Assembly (NCBI RefSeq): GCF_040581485.1
Contig: NC_090131.1
Coordinates: 9,300,001 to 9,364,000 of the forward strand
DNA from: Linepithema humile
Taxonomy: Eukaryota; Arthropoda; Insecta; Hymenoptera; Formicidae
DNA: 64,000 nucleotides
Direction: 5' to 3'
How positions within the stretch are numbered: the first letter of the stretch is position 1; each line of letters opens with the position of its first letter. Made by a program: the position numbers and the translations under genes. Below the pieces are notes generated by a model. That model ran no database searches and was not told where the DNA came from. It saw only the letters and a list, made by a program, of their open reading frames with translations. Shown here piece by piece: positions 32,917 to 44,619 of this stretch.

Positions 32917-33811
32917 GTGGCGGCTCACCACCACACCGCTACACTGACGCGGCATAATACGCCGTGGCACCGCTACGCGCCGCAGGCCTTCTACCGAGTT
33001 ACGAACTTGTGGATACACCGTCAGGTTGCGCAGGCGGTGAAAAGCTTTCTCGCGATCAAGCATCGATCGAAGCGGTATAAAAGAGCTTTTCCGCAGATCT
33101 TTACTCACTCACTCGCTTCAAGGCGAGCTCTTAACAAAGGGTCCTTGAACGGAGTCACAGCTCTGCTTCGAAGAGCGCAACCAGCAAGTCTTTTCGACTT
33201 TTCACAGTGCCTGGGAAGGCACGGAAGCGAGAGACTCAGTCTCAGCTCTGACCGCACACCTCACGTAGGATGTGCATCTACGGTCAGCTGACGCACCAAC
33301 ATCGCCGTCGCCACCACAGACTCTACAGCGGAAAACAATTCCCTTAGAGTTCTGTGCCCGGTTGACTCGGCCCCCACGGGACACTCACGTTCCAGGGGAT
33401 ATCCGAATGCGAAGGCCTCTCCCGCCTCGGCTCGCAGACTCACTTGTGCCACCGAGAGCCGGACAGTCGCAGCGCATGGCACAACGGAGACATGCTCCAC
33501 CGCAACGCAAACCTCGCCGCCTAGGGCTTGCTCACAGAGCAACTACCATGCAGAGGACCGGGATGCAACATGCACCCTTGCATGAATCATCCTTCTGGGG
33601 ACCCGATTCCAATCACGCAGACGCGGCCGGTAATATATTACCGCGCCCATCAACTTTCATTCAAAACTCGCGGCCTTACACTTTGCTGCGAATGCGCCGC
33701 TGGCGCACTCAAGCTACAAACACACCTGTACATACAGATAGCTCTCTGACAAAGAAATAAACACATTTCTACACAATTGACTCTATCTCACTTCTCACCA
33801 GTACGAACACA
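32917..33811 (+). mobile_element. Probable solo or partial LTR (promoter-bearing)
   Basis: A GC-rich block in AT-rich DNA beginning TGTGGCGG-like and ending near 'gtacgaacaca'. A TATA box (TATAAAAG) sits at 33076-33083, and AATAAA at 33757 could be the polyadenylation signal. It resembles U3-R-U5 organisation of a Gypsy or Copia LTR. Multiple overlapping open frames on both strands reflect GC richness and are not genes. No terminal duplication was established. Confidence 0.45.
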
Positions 33812-34266
33812 TCCTTTGGGCGATAGGCCCATACTAATAATAGGTTCAGTAAAAGATTTTTTTCGCTCTTACCTACTATATATAGATATATATAAATAGA
33901 TAGAAACATAAATAGATTATATATATATATTTATGTTTTAATTATTATTTGTAGCCGACTATGTACTACGTATTAAATTTTTTATTCATTCAGTCATTCA
34001 TATTTAAGGATATTAAATTTGAAAATGTCAAGCGAATTGAAGAATAAATTGTTTATTTACGTAGTTCAAATTTACGCGCCTCAGTAACGTTGTCAATCTT
34101 AAAATGGCAACTTCCGGCTTATTGGCTTCACTCTCCTTTTACCCACTCTAGGCTGCGTTCCGATTTCTCACCCGAGTATACTCGCTGTATTGGAGTAAGA
34201 GAGATACAAAAGTGAAATAAAAGAAGAGAGAAAGCACCTGGGTAGGGAATTTGAACGCAGCCCTAA
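33812..34266. other. Intergenic, no gene
   Basis: Low-complexity AT (33890-33940). Then comes a segment (34116-34148) matching, inverted, the upstream region of P element 1 at 16062-16090, so a further P-element scrap is possible. Confidence 0.4.
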
Positions 34267-34711
34267 GGCCGGCGTCACATAGAACCCGTAATCCGTAATC
34301 CGCACCGGAAGTCCGCAAAAGTTACTAGGGATTGCGTCCGTAACGTTACGTGTGTTTTTTCTCCTTGTGTCCCATGGAGCCGTAAATACACACGTAACGG
34401 TATTACTATTTTTTATTTAACAGATTATAATTGTTTATTTGTATTTTATTCATAAGAAAACTACAGAATATATTATAATTTTAACAAAAATTTTAATTAA
34501 ATCGTCAAATTTAGTTAAATAAATAAAATTAAAAAAAGCATTACTAGTAATAACTAGTAACTTTTAGTAACTTTTACGGAAATTTCATGGAATTACGGCT
34601 CCATGGGACACAAGGAGATAAAACACACGTAACATTACGGACGCAATCCCTAGTAACTTTTGCGGACTTTCGGTGCGGATTACGGATTACGGGTTCTATG
34701 TGACGCCGGCC
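34267..34711. mobile_element. TAA-target MITE, complete
   Basis: 445 bp with ends 'ggccggcgtcacataga' and complement, flanked by TAA (34264-34266, 34712-34714). Same family as the copy inside the mariner (5694-6139). Confidence 0.88.
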
Positions 34712-34714
34712 TAA

Positions 34715-35074
34715 GGGTGCCGTCACATACAGCCCGTAATCCGTAATCCGCACCAGAAGTCCGCAAAAGTTACTAGATATTTCGCCCGTAACGTTACGTG
34801 TGTTTTTATCTCATTGTGTCCCATGAAGCCGTAATTCCATGAAATTTCCGTAAAAGTTACTACAAGTTGCTAGTTATTACTAGTAATGCTTTTTCTAATT
34901 TTATTTATTTAACTAAATTTGACGATTTAATTAAAACTTTTGTTAAAATTATAATATATTCTGTAGTTTTCTTATGAATAAAATACAAATAAATAATTAT
35001 AATCTGTTAAATAAAAAATAGTACTACCGTTACGACTGTATTTACGGCTCCATAGGACACAAGGAGATAAAAAC
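34715..35074. mobile_element. TAA-target MITE, 3'-truncated, adjacent copy
   Basis: Starts 'gggtgccgtcacatac' directly after the shared TAA of the previous MITE and runs to 'ggagataaaaac', where the inverted arm breaks off. Two family members therefore abut with one TAA between them. Confidence 0.85.
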
Positions 35075-35424
35075 CTTAGAACATATATACTGGAAGGGGC
35101 ATAGCCTATCTAAATACACATAACAAAAGTGTCCCCTACATCTATCTATCCTTGTCTGTACGAAATCGGTCAATGCGCTTGCGCGAATGAATAACCGCTT
35201 AAGTTGAAAGTAGAAAGATTTAAAATAGGTGGAAGGCATTTGAAAATTTGATTATAACAATTTATTCTTTAAGTTATATTATAATATAATTGCAATATAT
35301 TATAAATTATATATAATAATATGTAGTAATATGTAATAATAGTCTTGCAAAATAAAATAAAAATAATGATGCACATAACCAAAAACAAATACTGTAATGA
35401 ACAATAATTATATACAGGATGTAC

Positions 35425-35630
35425 AGGATGAACTAAAATAAGATAACAAACTTTGAGGAGCGAGACCAAACATGAAAAAAAATTTGACATCAACATATGT
35501 CCGTCAAACCCACTGTTACTGATATAAAATATATATTATTAATAAAAAATAAAAAAGTAATATTTATTATTATGTAATATTCTCGCTCCTTTAAAGTTTG
35601 TTATCTTATTTTAATTATATCTTGTATATA
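35425..35630. mobile_element. ~205-bp MITE
   Basis: Inverted repeat of about 40 bp: 'aagataacaaactttgagga' at about 35439-35458 and its near-complement 'tcctttaaagtttgttatctt' at about 35588-35608. AT-rich, non-coding interior. Confidence 0.6.
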
Positions 35631-36125
35631 CAGGGTGTCAATTAAGTCCCGGGACGGCTGAATATTTTCTCATGTAAGGTATTTTTGAAAAAGGTCAAGG
35701 TCATTTCTAAAGTAATTTTCAACGAGGAATTCAACGATGACCTTCAATTTGACCTTGAGCTTGACCTTCAAGGTCATTTCAAGGTTAGGTTAGGTTTTTT
35801 AAATAGAAACCCCTATTTTTGATTCCAAAATCTAATAGCTGGTGTCAAGAGCTTTTCAAAACACTATAATGAAGTTATTTTTCATTAAGTACTTTTCGAG
35901 TTATGAGGCTTGTAAATTACAGTATTTTGACATAAAATACAAAATATCTTGTAAAACATTCAATTTTTGAGAATTTTACCTTAATACTTTTATGCATAAA
36001 ATAATAAGACGAATCAATTGGTATAAAGAAAACACATAGTTGCTTTCAAGAAAAAGTATGTAGTTTGCAACATGCACCTGCTACAATCAGCTGACACTCA
36101 CGATACACAAATACGTATATGCATT

Positions 36126-36172
<47 letters not shown>

Positions 36173-36619
36173 TTCTTTCTCTCTTTCTCTCTCGCAATGA
36201 GACAGATCCATATCGAGTAAAAGTTTTTCCACTTTCTTATGGTTCACATTTCAAGATACAACACATTCACATACTCTGTTCACTCATTTCATCGATAAAA
36301 CGAGGAATTTATTTAATGATTACTACTAATTACTCGGTGCATGAAAATTACTCGATAAAGAAACACGTGTTTTCTGAGTAATTGTGTATCGTGAGTGTTA
36401 GCTGATTGTAGCAGACGCCTCACGTAAACACCCGCGTGTAACGGTAAGTTGCGGCGTCCCTGCTTGTTTCTTGTACTCGACTCACAATACGCTAACTATT
36501 TTCTTTTATAATTTGAAAATTAAGCTCCGCACAAACTTTTGCCAAAGGAAAAGTTGTCTCAGAATACGCTCAGGAATATGTCCCTTTAAGGACATACGGT
36601 TATTTTGAATCACCCTGTA
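35629..36619. mobile_element. ~990-bp element with tacagggtg / caccctgta ends
   Basis: Ends 'tacagggtgtc' (35629) and 'tcaccctgta' (36619) are complementary, and TA-rich DNA flanks both. The interior contains clustered 'aaggtcaaggtca' words (35690-35790), a (TC)n microsatellite (36119-36195) and no gene. Probably a non-autonomous DNA element common in insects. Confidence 0.55.
36119..36195. repeat. (TC)n microsatellite
   Basis: About 75 bp of CT dinucleotides with scattered extra T. Confidence 0.9.
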
Positions 36620-36626
36620 TATATAT

Positions 36627-38404
36627 TGTTACGTCCTGATCAGACTACACGATTCTTTTCTTTTCATTAAATACCAGACCTAGTAAACGCGGGACCAACA
36701 AAAACTCTTAAGAAATACTATAACGCCAAAGCTGTTTTTCTCATGAGACACCAGGAGCTCGAATCTTCTCACAGAGAAAAATAGCAAGGGGCATGGATAT
36801 TTCAAAATACCTTGGCCGCTCAGCGTGCCTTCGTCGCCAGAAAAACCGTAAAAGTCAAAACTTCGCGGTAGCTGGAGTCCTTAACCGACTCCAGACGGTT
36901 AGAGTAAGAGATAAAAAGAAAAACTGGCACCAGCTAGTCATATTCTTGGATTCGACCTACGGGAACCCTAGCTAATAGATAGGGTTTTACCGAGTAACGA
37001 TCGGGGAATGACCGCCGTCGCATGCCGAGAAGGCGCGACACCTGATACGGCGCACGTGTTCAGTAGGTCTGGGAAACCGAGATGCATTAGTCGCACTCTC
37101 CACGCGACACCAAGGGCACGCGACAGTCGTAAACTGTCAAATTTATTAGATCAGTGACCCAAGGCTTTGCGAACTTATATACCGATTCTTAACCATCCAA
37201 TCCGAAAGCCGGGAATCGGGGGCAAGCACCTCTATAGACCACCTATCATTCCATCGTATGGTCTAAAGACTACGCCCACCCAGATCTTAAGACACTGAGA
37301 TGCACCCCACCTATACTAATTAACACCAACCGGTTACGCCACCTCAAAAACCTACCCCCATCATATATGGACCCGAAACGACGCTATTCCTTATTCATTA
37401 GGGCCCCTTTCTTTCTATCTCATTTCAAGTAACCTAATTATCTAAACCCAATCCTATTAGCTAAAAATAACGCCATCCTCCCCCACATTAAAAATCTTCT
37501 CGCAAGACTAATTCCTATTCGATCCCCGCTCCAAAAACCTAAGATTTTCTAAAGGGATCTACCCCAAAGAAAAGGTATAAAAACCCGTGTTCTGGTGGCT
37601 CCGGACACAATTACACACAGTTTTTCAAGCAGTTTTTGCGCAGTTTATTCCGTTTAGCTCAGTTTCTTGAAACAGTTTTTCGAGTAGTTCGGGGGCGCGA
37701 ATCAAAAAGTTAAAACTAGTTGATACTTTGTCGCGACCAAGTGGTGCATCTCAAGTAGAGGGTCCATCACCCTGACGACACCATCCCGCAGCAGGGTGCC
37801 CACACGTTTACAAAAGGGTCCGATGCCTATACAACACCTTCCCTCAACGGGGCGCCTGCTCAGAACCACCGAACATAGTCAACCCAATCCGAAACTACCC
37901 TGCAACGAGTAAGTCAGTTCATTCCTTTTTATTTTATTATTTCTTCTGCCCTCCCTCCGGAAAAATAAAACACTCACACACACACACACATACACACACA
38001 CACACACACACTTGTAAAGAATACACAAATAAAATTATAAAACACATGCGAATAAGAGTTAAGTTTTGTATCCTAATTATAAATTCAATCAAATTAAAAT
38101 GTTAAGTCTTTAGTAAATTAAACTTTTGTTCTTTTTCATTTAACCACACCCTCCTCGTTCGTCACCCCCTCACACCTTCCCTCTCAAATTGCGCACAAAG
38201 GTTCCGTCCCGGGTAAAAGGGATTCAATTCCTTGATTCCAAAAGGGAAACCACGAGCGGTTGACCTGTCGACGGAGTAAAAACGACTCTTTCAGTCGCTG
38301 ACCCGTCGTAAGTCCTAAACGTGCCGCTCGGCTCGTGCGGTCAGGCCCGTTTACGTTGATCGCCGAGCCCAACGAAAAAATTCTACATCTATCAGGACGT
38401 AACA
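36627..38404 (+). mobile_element. Gypsy-type solo LTR, 1.78 kb
   Basis: Starts TGTTACGTCCTGA and ends TCAGGACGTAACA, a typical Gypsy LTR terminus. It is flanked by the 4-bp duplication ATAT (36623-36626, 38405-38408). TATA box TATAAAAA lies at 37576-37583, followed by a transcribed-looking region. AATAAA-like signals occur further on (for example 37965-37970). No internal gag-pol region remains, so the element was reduced to a solo LTR by recombination between its two LTRs. Orientation inferred from the TATA box. Confidence 0.85.
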
Positions 38405-38427
38405 ATATCATAATTTAAGTTATTATT

Positions 38428-38430
38428 ACG

Positions 38431-38462
<32 letters not shown>
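38428..38462. repeat. (TA)n microsatellite
   Basis: Uninterrupted run of TA dinucleotides between the solo LTR and the MULE-like gene. Confidence 0.9.
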
Positions 38463-38463
<1 letters not shown>

Positions 38464-38474
38464 TTAAAAGATTT

Positions 38475-41400
38475 TTAAGTTTTTATGTATATGCATACTT
38501 CTGGGTTTATCTCTACACCATTCGTAACATGTACTGGTTTTTTACACAAGTCATCAAATTGCATCCACTCATTATTTTTTACGAATGCAGTATAGTGTCC
38601 TACAGATGTTATTTTTCTACGTCCTTCAAAATGAATTACTCCCGCTAATTCATATTGTGCTCTATTTAGTATTAAATTATTTTTAAAATTGCATAATTTA
38701 GTTTTATGGTTTGTACCATCCGTAGTTTCGATAAATATTATATTTCCATATTCTAAGTTAATATTAATCTCACTGCTACATTTTTTACATTTTTTATTTA
38801 ATGTGTGAGTATATTCGTCTATTGCATCTTGTAATTTTTCATGTCCAACTGTTTCAATATATCAATATTAATTGGTAAAATGATTCCTTTACGTTCGACA
38901 ACAGTTTCACATTTTGTGCAAATTTTATTTAGATGATAACTAAAGTCTTCCTTGAATAATTGTTCCAATAACTTGGGAAAGATAAGAAATATTCGAAACT
39001 GCATTAATAATTATGACGCCAGGGATATTTTCGCTTACAAAAAGTTCTACTTCACGTAACAATTCCGCTCTTTTTTTGTAAGTTAATTTACTTGAACCGG
39101 TTTTTAAAAACAATTTCAAAAATTCAAAGGTTTTTGTGGAACTTGATTCAATCACTTGACGGAACAAATTATGTATACTTGCAGAAGCTAAAATATGAAA
39201 GATACTATCAAATCCACATGTATTTTGTACGATATATTTTATATTTTTTTCTGCAATTGAGGGACATAAATTTCCATTTACAAGCATATCAATACCAACT
39301 ACATTTTTTTTATTCAATTCCGTAATATTCCAATTAGGTCGAACATTGAGATATGTACGTTTTACTTTTTTAGGAGCATTTTTATTTCGCCAATTTTGTT
39401 CCAATGACAAATCATGAGATTCATCAAATGAAGAGTCCGGTGTTTTTAGATTAGAAGTATTTTTCATATAATAGATATTTTCTTTATTTTCTATAATGTC
39501 ATCAAATGTTGTTTCATTTTTATTTAAATCAAAATTCTCTATTTCAAATGAAAAATTTGAAAATTCTTTGTCATTAATATTTGTCTCATTTTCCTTGTTT
39601 TTTTTTGTTTTGTAATTTACTTGTCCTTCCTTTAAATTCAAATTTAGTTCTTTTTTGGCTATAGCTAATTTCGTTTTTCCTGAAAATGATTTTAAATGGA
39701 TGCTTAAACATTTATCAATGTGCATCGGTCGACATTCATTTCTTAATATGCGATGCTTAAGATCATTGAATTCCGATTCTACGGCGGATGAGCTAATATG
39801 TATTTTTTCGAGTTTAAATGCATTTGTCATAGTACACGTAAACAATGGAAAGTAATGTAATAAATTTTTTATTTTAGTAGTTAAAGCAGGAGCATAATAT
39901 GAATTAATTGCTTCACCCTGAGGGGCAGAAGTAACTGCATTTATGCAATCTTTGAATAAAACATTTAGCCAGTTATCAATAGTATGCTTTTCAAAACTTT
40001 TAGTATCTTTATTATTAGAAAGTAATGCTTGTGCTGTTGAAATGTCTTTAATAGTTTCATTTTTTATTATATTATTTATATCTGTATTACCCTTAATTAT
40101 ATTCTGTAAATATTTTAAAGCTTGCTCAGCTAAACTTTCTGTAAGAAAGAACTCGTTATTTCTTTCTATGTATGTGTTTCTTTCTCTCATGTATTGTAGA
40201 CTGCACGCGCTGCGGTTGCTATGCGCGCGTTTGGTTATTGCTAGCGTGTTGTCGGACGATTGGCTAATACAGATGCGTTATCTGGGATTGGCTAATGCAG
40301 ATGTAACCAAGGAGGACACGTGAGCATCGGCATGCAAGGTTCGAGGCTTTTTGCCTTTGGCCGTGAGACAGTGTACATCTCGATCAGTGTATAACAATAA
40401 ACTCTGTAATGTATTATTCGGTTCTTTACATCTGTCACCCCTCTATCCCTCGTTAAATCCTATATAATAACGTAGTTGTTATATTCGGTTCCTGACAACA
40501 GTTCGTGTTATAAACTAACTGGAAGAACATTAAAGAACATTCTACATTTCTAATTTATTTTCATATAAACCACAATCTTCACTATTACAAAGTATTATAA
40601 CGGATCTAATGACATTTTCGAATTCTTGAAAATCAGTTATTTTTGTTAAATAGGCCATGATTAACATATAAAATGTTTTTACTCGTGGATGTATACTTTT
40701 AAATTCATCCCATCGAGAAATTAAATGTACATAGTGTGAGATATCTAAATGAATAAGGCATGATGGTAAACTATACGGTAAATCATTAAAATAACAAAAA
40801 CATTGGGTTAAATAATCTTTTAAATTTTTGCATCTTCCAAATGATTTTGCTACAGCGCCCATCAATGCTTTATCAAGTCGCAAACTACTTGTTTAGGATA
40901 GGGAAAATTTTGTTTGTGTGTACAACCTATTCTAATTATTTCGTTAAACCAGTACATAATCGCATTAGTATTTTGGATCGTGTTTAACATTTGAAATGCG
41001 GGCATTTTTGATGCTGGTTTTTCTACTACTATCTGATATAAGTAAATATGCGAAGATAATTCATTATTTGGTAATTTTAATTTTTTTACTAACGATCCTG
41101 TAGCATCGACACAAATAAAATTTGAATATTTAAGATATATTGCCATTTGTTCTTGTGTCCAGTAGTGGACAAAAAATGGATCTAACCCAACTGAATGAAT
41201 GTGTCCTGCATGAATATTATATTTTATTTGTTTTATACTTTCTATTGGATCGCTAACAGATATTCCTAAATCTACATTGCGTCTTTGTTCCTTTGCTTTA
41301 CGTAAAACATCAACATTTGGTAAATGAGCTGGCTCATTATCATCAAAACTCATAAGTTTATCGGCTTCCTTTCTACGCCACATACATGGCAAAATATTTG

Positions 41401-42098
41401 CGTCGACCATTTCTTTGGAAACTTTAATTCTTCTTTCACCTTTTAATTGTCGTTTTTTTATGTATAATTGAATCATCGAAATTTTCAATTACACATTCCA
41501 TCATTACATCAGTTTGCATTAAAGGTTTGTTAATAACACAACCTTTAAAAATACAATCATATTCTGGACATCGATCAGACACAGTTAAAAAAATACCAGT
41601 TCCAGATATCTTGCAATGTTTAAAAGTTAAAGAACATGGTAATTTCGTTACAGCATATTTCTGCATATAACTCATCAGTCCATACCTTGCGTAATAAAAC
41701 ATTGTATCTTCTTTCCTTTAAAACATTATCTGCATAAAATACTTCTTCGGGAGCTATCTTTAACCAAACTTTATAAGATAATTTTAAATTAAAAATGATA
41801 AGATCAGTGTTAGTTTCGTTTAAAGTAATATCTTGATCTGATTCGATAATTGATGAACCAATCTCAAAATTGAAAAACTTTAAAATTTTGTCCCAAATGC
41901 CATATCTATTTTTTTGTAAAATTACATAAATATACTTTGGCTTTAAGTGCTTAGAATTATCGGGATTTTGTTTAATAATATCGCTAATTTTTGCATAAAT
42001 TCCAGAACTGGGAACAACGGGTTTCCCGCAAGAACTTATTATATCTGAAAATCTAGAGATGAAATAATATCCAAGATATTTTCTACGTGCGCAGCCAT
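38475..42098 (-). pseudogene. MULE-type transposase with C-terminal USP-like domain, frameshifted
   Basis: Minus strand, ATG at 42098 (MAAHVENILDII), stop at 38475. The N-terminal region (42060-41640) holds IYAKISDIIKQ and PKYIYVILQKNRYGIWD, and is followed by a Cys-containing stretch (CPEYDCIFKGC). The MULE core lies in 41488-40542: YWTQEQMAIYLKYSNFICVD (first Asp), PKQVVCDLIKH (second Asp) and HLDISHYVHLISRW. The C-terminal half (40190-38475) has a long acidic linker. It then shows NTCGFDSIFHIL, matching the Cys box of ubiquitin-specific proteases, paired CxxC motifs (CTKC, CKKC) and GHYTAFVKNNEWMQFDD, matching the USP His box. Breaks: frameshifts near 42070, 41640, 41460, 40880, 38990 and 38840, and a 354-bp insertion at 40191. 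Not expressible as one protein now. Confidence 0.8.
40191..40544 (+). mobile_element. 354-bp LTR-like insertion inside the MULE gene
   Basis: The MULE reading frame continues across this segment if one CAT is kept (CAT at 40188-40190 and 40545-40547), so it is a later insertion. It is GC-richer, its outer part contains TGTAGA...TCTACA complementary ends, and it has AATAAA at 40400. This looks like a solo LTR or small retroelement, though the 3-bp duplication is shorter than usual for LTRs. Confidence 0.6.
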
Positions 42099-42449
42099 AT
42101 CAAACAATTTTTCAAAAAATCGAAAAAAAAATAAAGATAATATCGCATACAAAATGCTACAAATATTATTTTTTTCCAAGTATAACTTTCAAATGATCTC
42201 AAGATTGATCATTTAAAATACTTTATAAAAGAAAATACTGATCACGTGATATATCGCGGAAAGCTAACGACTAACGACAATAGTAAGATCCGTCCGCTAA
42301 GCGCAGAGAGAAGAGAATAAATGCTCAACACTGACTACTGACTATGGCTAGACAGCTAGACGCGCTGGCGCAGTGAGAAAGAATGGTGGGGATTTCCTTA
42401 GCCAGCGTTAAGCGTTGCGTATTTGTTTTCTCTGCGACGTTATTATACA
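42099..42449. other. Upstream region of the MULE-like gene
   Basis: No gene. 42240-42420 is GC-richer with 'gcgctggcgcagtgag' and could be promoter or element end. No terminal inverted repeat matching the other side of the gene was found. Confidence 0.3.
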
Positions 42450-42850
42450 AAAAATACAAAATAATTCTCCACCTTTAAGAATAAAGTACTTTTTATATGC
42501 TTGCTTCAGCGAAAATGAGAGTTGTTCCGGATTGTTCTGTGTCTATTTCTCATTGTTCTAGGTTTTAGTGTCGCTGATGTAACATTATCGGTCGAAAAAG
42601 ACAAAATAATTCTCTACCTTCAAGAGTAAAGTGCTCTTTAAACGTTTGTTCTGACAAAACTGAGAGTTGTTCCGGATTGTTCTGTGTCTATTTCTCATTG
42701 TTCTAGGTTTTAGTGTCGCTGATGTAACATTATCGGTCGAAAAAGACAAAATAATTCTCTACCTTCAAGAGTAAAGTGCCTTTTATATGTTTGTTCTGGT
42801 GAAACTGAGAGTTGTTCTGGGTTATTCTATTCGTTTTTAGCTTAAATATG
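42450..42850. repeat. 145-bp tandem repeat, ~2.7 copies
   Basis: The word 'gagttgttc[ct]gg' recurs at 42519, 42664 and 42809, exactly 145 bp apart. The units include 'ctgatgtaacattatcggtc' and 'aaagacaaaataattctcta'. Non-coding. Confidence 0.9.
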
Positions 42851-43191
42851 TAATTTGGTGTCAAAACATAATATAATAATAGCGATAAATGTAAAAATAC
42901 TATTTTGACGCTTAATGCTATTTTTTGCTATATCTTTTTAAATTCTTTTTTAGGGAGATTAATATTATAGAAACAATGTTTAGAACAATTAGAACAATCC
43001 AGAACAGCAAAAAAATTTGAATTTTTTAAAAAATGGGTGGCCACAAAAATAAATCGTTTTTTTTGCTTTTCCCGTCATGTTTTTCGATTTTTTTGCTCAT
43101 AACTTTGGAACAATATAGAACAAACGTAGAACAATCTGGAACAACTAAAAAAAATATTCAAAATCGAAAAATGGGGGGCTAACTTCATATA
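42851..43191. other. AT-rich, related 'gaacaatctggaaca' words
   Basis: Contains repeated short words (agaacaat, ccagaaca, tagaacaa) similar to parts of the preceding tandem unit, then breaks directly into the BEL/Pao gag at about 43192. No gene. Confidence 0.4.
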
Positions 43192-44556
43192 GGCACCACC
43201 ATATCTCTTCACCGACCGTGACCCCTAGAGAATTTAACGATGCGATATGTTGCTGCGCATCATCAGCCAGCTTCGTTAAACCGCTTGTACTTTCCTTATC
43301 TAGTACAGGCGAATTAATAATGAACGCAAGATGTTGCGATATCAAAATTCGTTTGACCTCGTACGACCGTTCCAATAATTTCCACGCGCTCGAGTAACTA
43401 ATTCCTTCCACCGCAAGAATCTTTATTTTACTTGCGGCCTCGCCCTTCAGTGCTGATTGCAAATAATGCAGTTTGTCCATATCAGACAAATCCGACTGCG
43501 AGCCTACCATATTATTAAAAGCATTCTTAAAAGAAAGCCAATTTTCGTATTTGTCGAATGTTGGCAACGATGCCTGCGGCAACTTCATCCGACGGCGCGT
43601 ATTACCTGTTCCGTTGTATCTTTATTATTTATGGGATTTGTTTTATTAATTTCATCAATAATTTTTTTATATAGATATTTTTTTGTATAGATGGGGATAA
43701 ATATATAAATCGTTTTATACTTTTAGTTTTTATGTTTATTATATCTATAATTATTATAATTTTAAGTCCTAATATTTTTAGAATTTTATTTGGGTAGGAT
43801 GGTTTAGGATTGGTATCTTATTCTTTAGTTATTTATTATCAGAATTATATGTCTTATAATTCGAGTATAGTAACTGTATTGTGTAATCGGATTGGAGATG
43901 TGGGGTTATTAATATCTATTGGTCTAATAGTTATATATGGAAGATGAAATATATTTATATTAGATAATAATATTGTAATAATATTTTTAATTTTGGCTGC
44001 TATAACTAAAAGGGCTCAAATTCCTTTTTCTTCTTGATTACCTATAGCTATAGCAGCCCCTACTCCTGTGTCTGCTTTAGTTCATTCTTCTACATTAGTT
44101 ACTACTGGGGTCTATTTAATAATTATCATGGCGAACCTCTTTACTCGAAGCGATGCTACTCGTGCCTGAGGTACCGGCCACGTTAACGATTCTTTCTATC
44201 CGACCAGCAAGATCATAAAAGTGCTCTTGTATATTAAACAATTCCGCCATATGCCCATCGTCAGGGTCTGATACCATAAGCTCATCGTTATTTTCTTCAA
44301 ATTTATGGTATAATTTTGTTACGCGAGCGATTCGTAATTTTAATGTCGCATTATCGAGCTTACCTCGGTCGAGAGCATTAGATAGAGTAGTGATTTGAGT
44401 TTTTAATGAACTTCGTTTTTGAGTCAAAAGTTTAATTCTTTCGGCCATTGTTACGCGCTCTGAATTACGTGGAGAATGTAAACCGAATGACTCACTCTGA
44501 AATCCCTGTGATGAATGCCGTGCGTTATTTTTGCCTTCGTATGATCTCCTTTGCAC
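43192..44556 (-). pseudogene. gag: BEL/Pao Gag, interrupted by mitochondrial DNA
   Basis: N-terminal part 44556-about 44128: MAERIKLLTQKRSSLKTQI, a coiled-coil region (NALDRGKLDNATLKLRIARV), then SDPDDGHMAELFNIQEHFYD. The second part, 43603-43192, has RRRMKLPQASLPTF, YENWLSFKNAFNNMVGS, LSDMDKLHYLQSALKGEAAS and LLERSYEVKRILISQHL, the DUF1759-type Gag block typical of BEL/Pao elements. The two parts are collinear on the same strand and are separated only by the inserted ND5 fragment (43604-44127). After LGVTVGEE the frame runs into unrelated DNA. A dead retrotransposon remnant. Confidence 0.9.
43604..44127 (+). pseudogene. nad5: NUMT: nuclear copy of mitochondrial ND5
   Basis: About 524 bp reading, with the invertebrate mitochondrial code (TGA Trp, ATA Met), as NADH dehydrogenase subunit 5. 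Visible blocks include LLFMGFVLLISSI, DGLGLVSYSLVIYYQN, CNRIGDVGLL, AAMTKRAQIPFSSWLP (W encoded by TGA) and AAPTPVSALVHSSTLVT. In the organelle ND5 is a proton-pumping membrane subunit of complex I. Here it is disabled: a TAG replaces the Trp expected before DGLG (about 43795) and a T run at about 43678-43684 carries a one-base frameshift. It lies in opposite orientation within the BEL/Pao gag. Confidence 0.93.
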
Positions 44557-44619
44557 GAAGCCGTCTTCCCTTCGGTTGTGTATTTATGTGAGGCTCGTAC
44601 CTCACAGGAGGCACCAAAA

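Noticed and set aside
32851..33760. Several overlapping frames on both strands in GC-rich DNA
   Set aside because: GC richness suppresses stops; the block looks like an LTR with TATA box and poly(A) signal.
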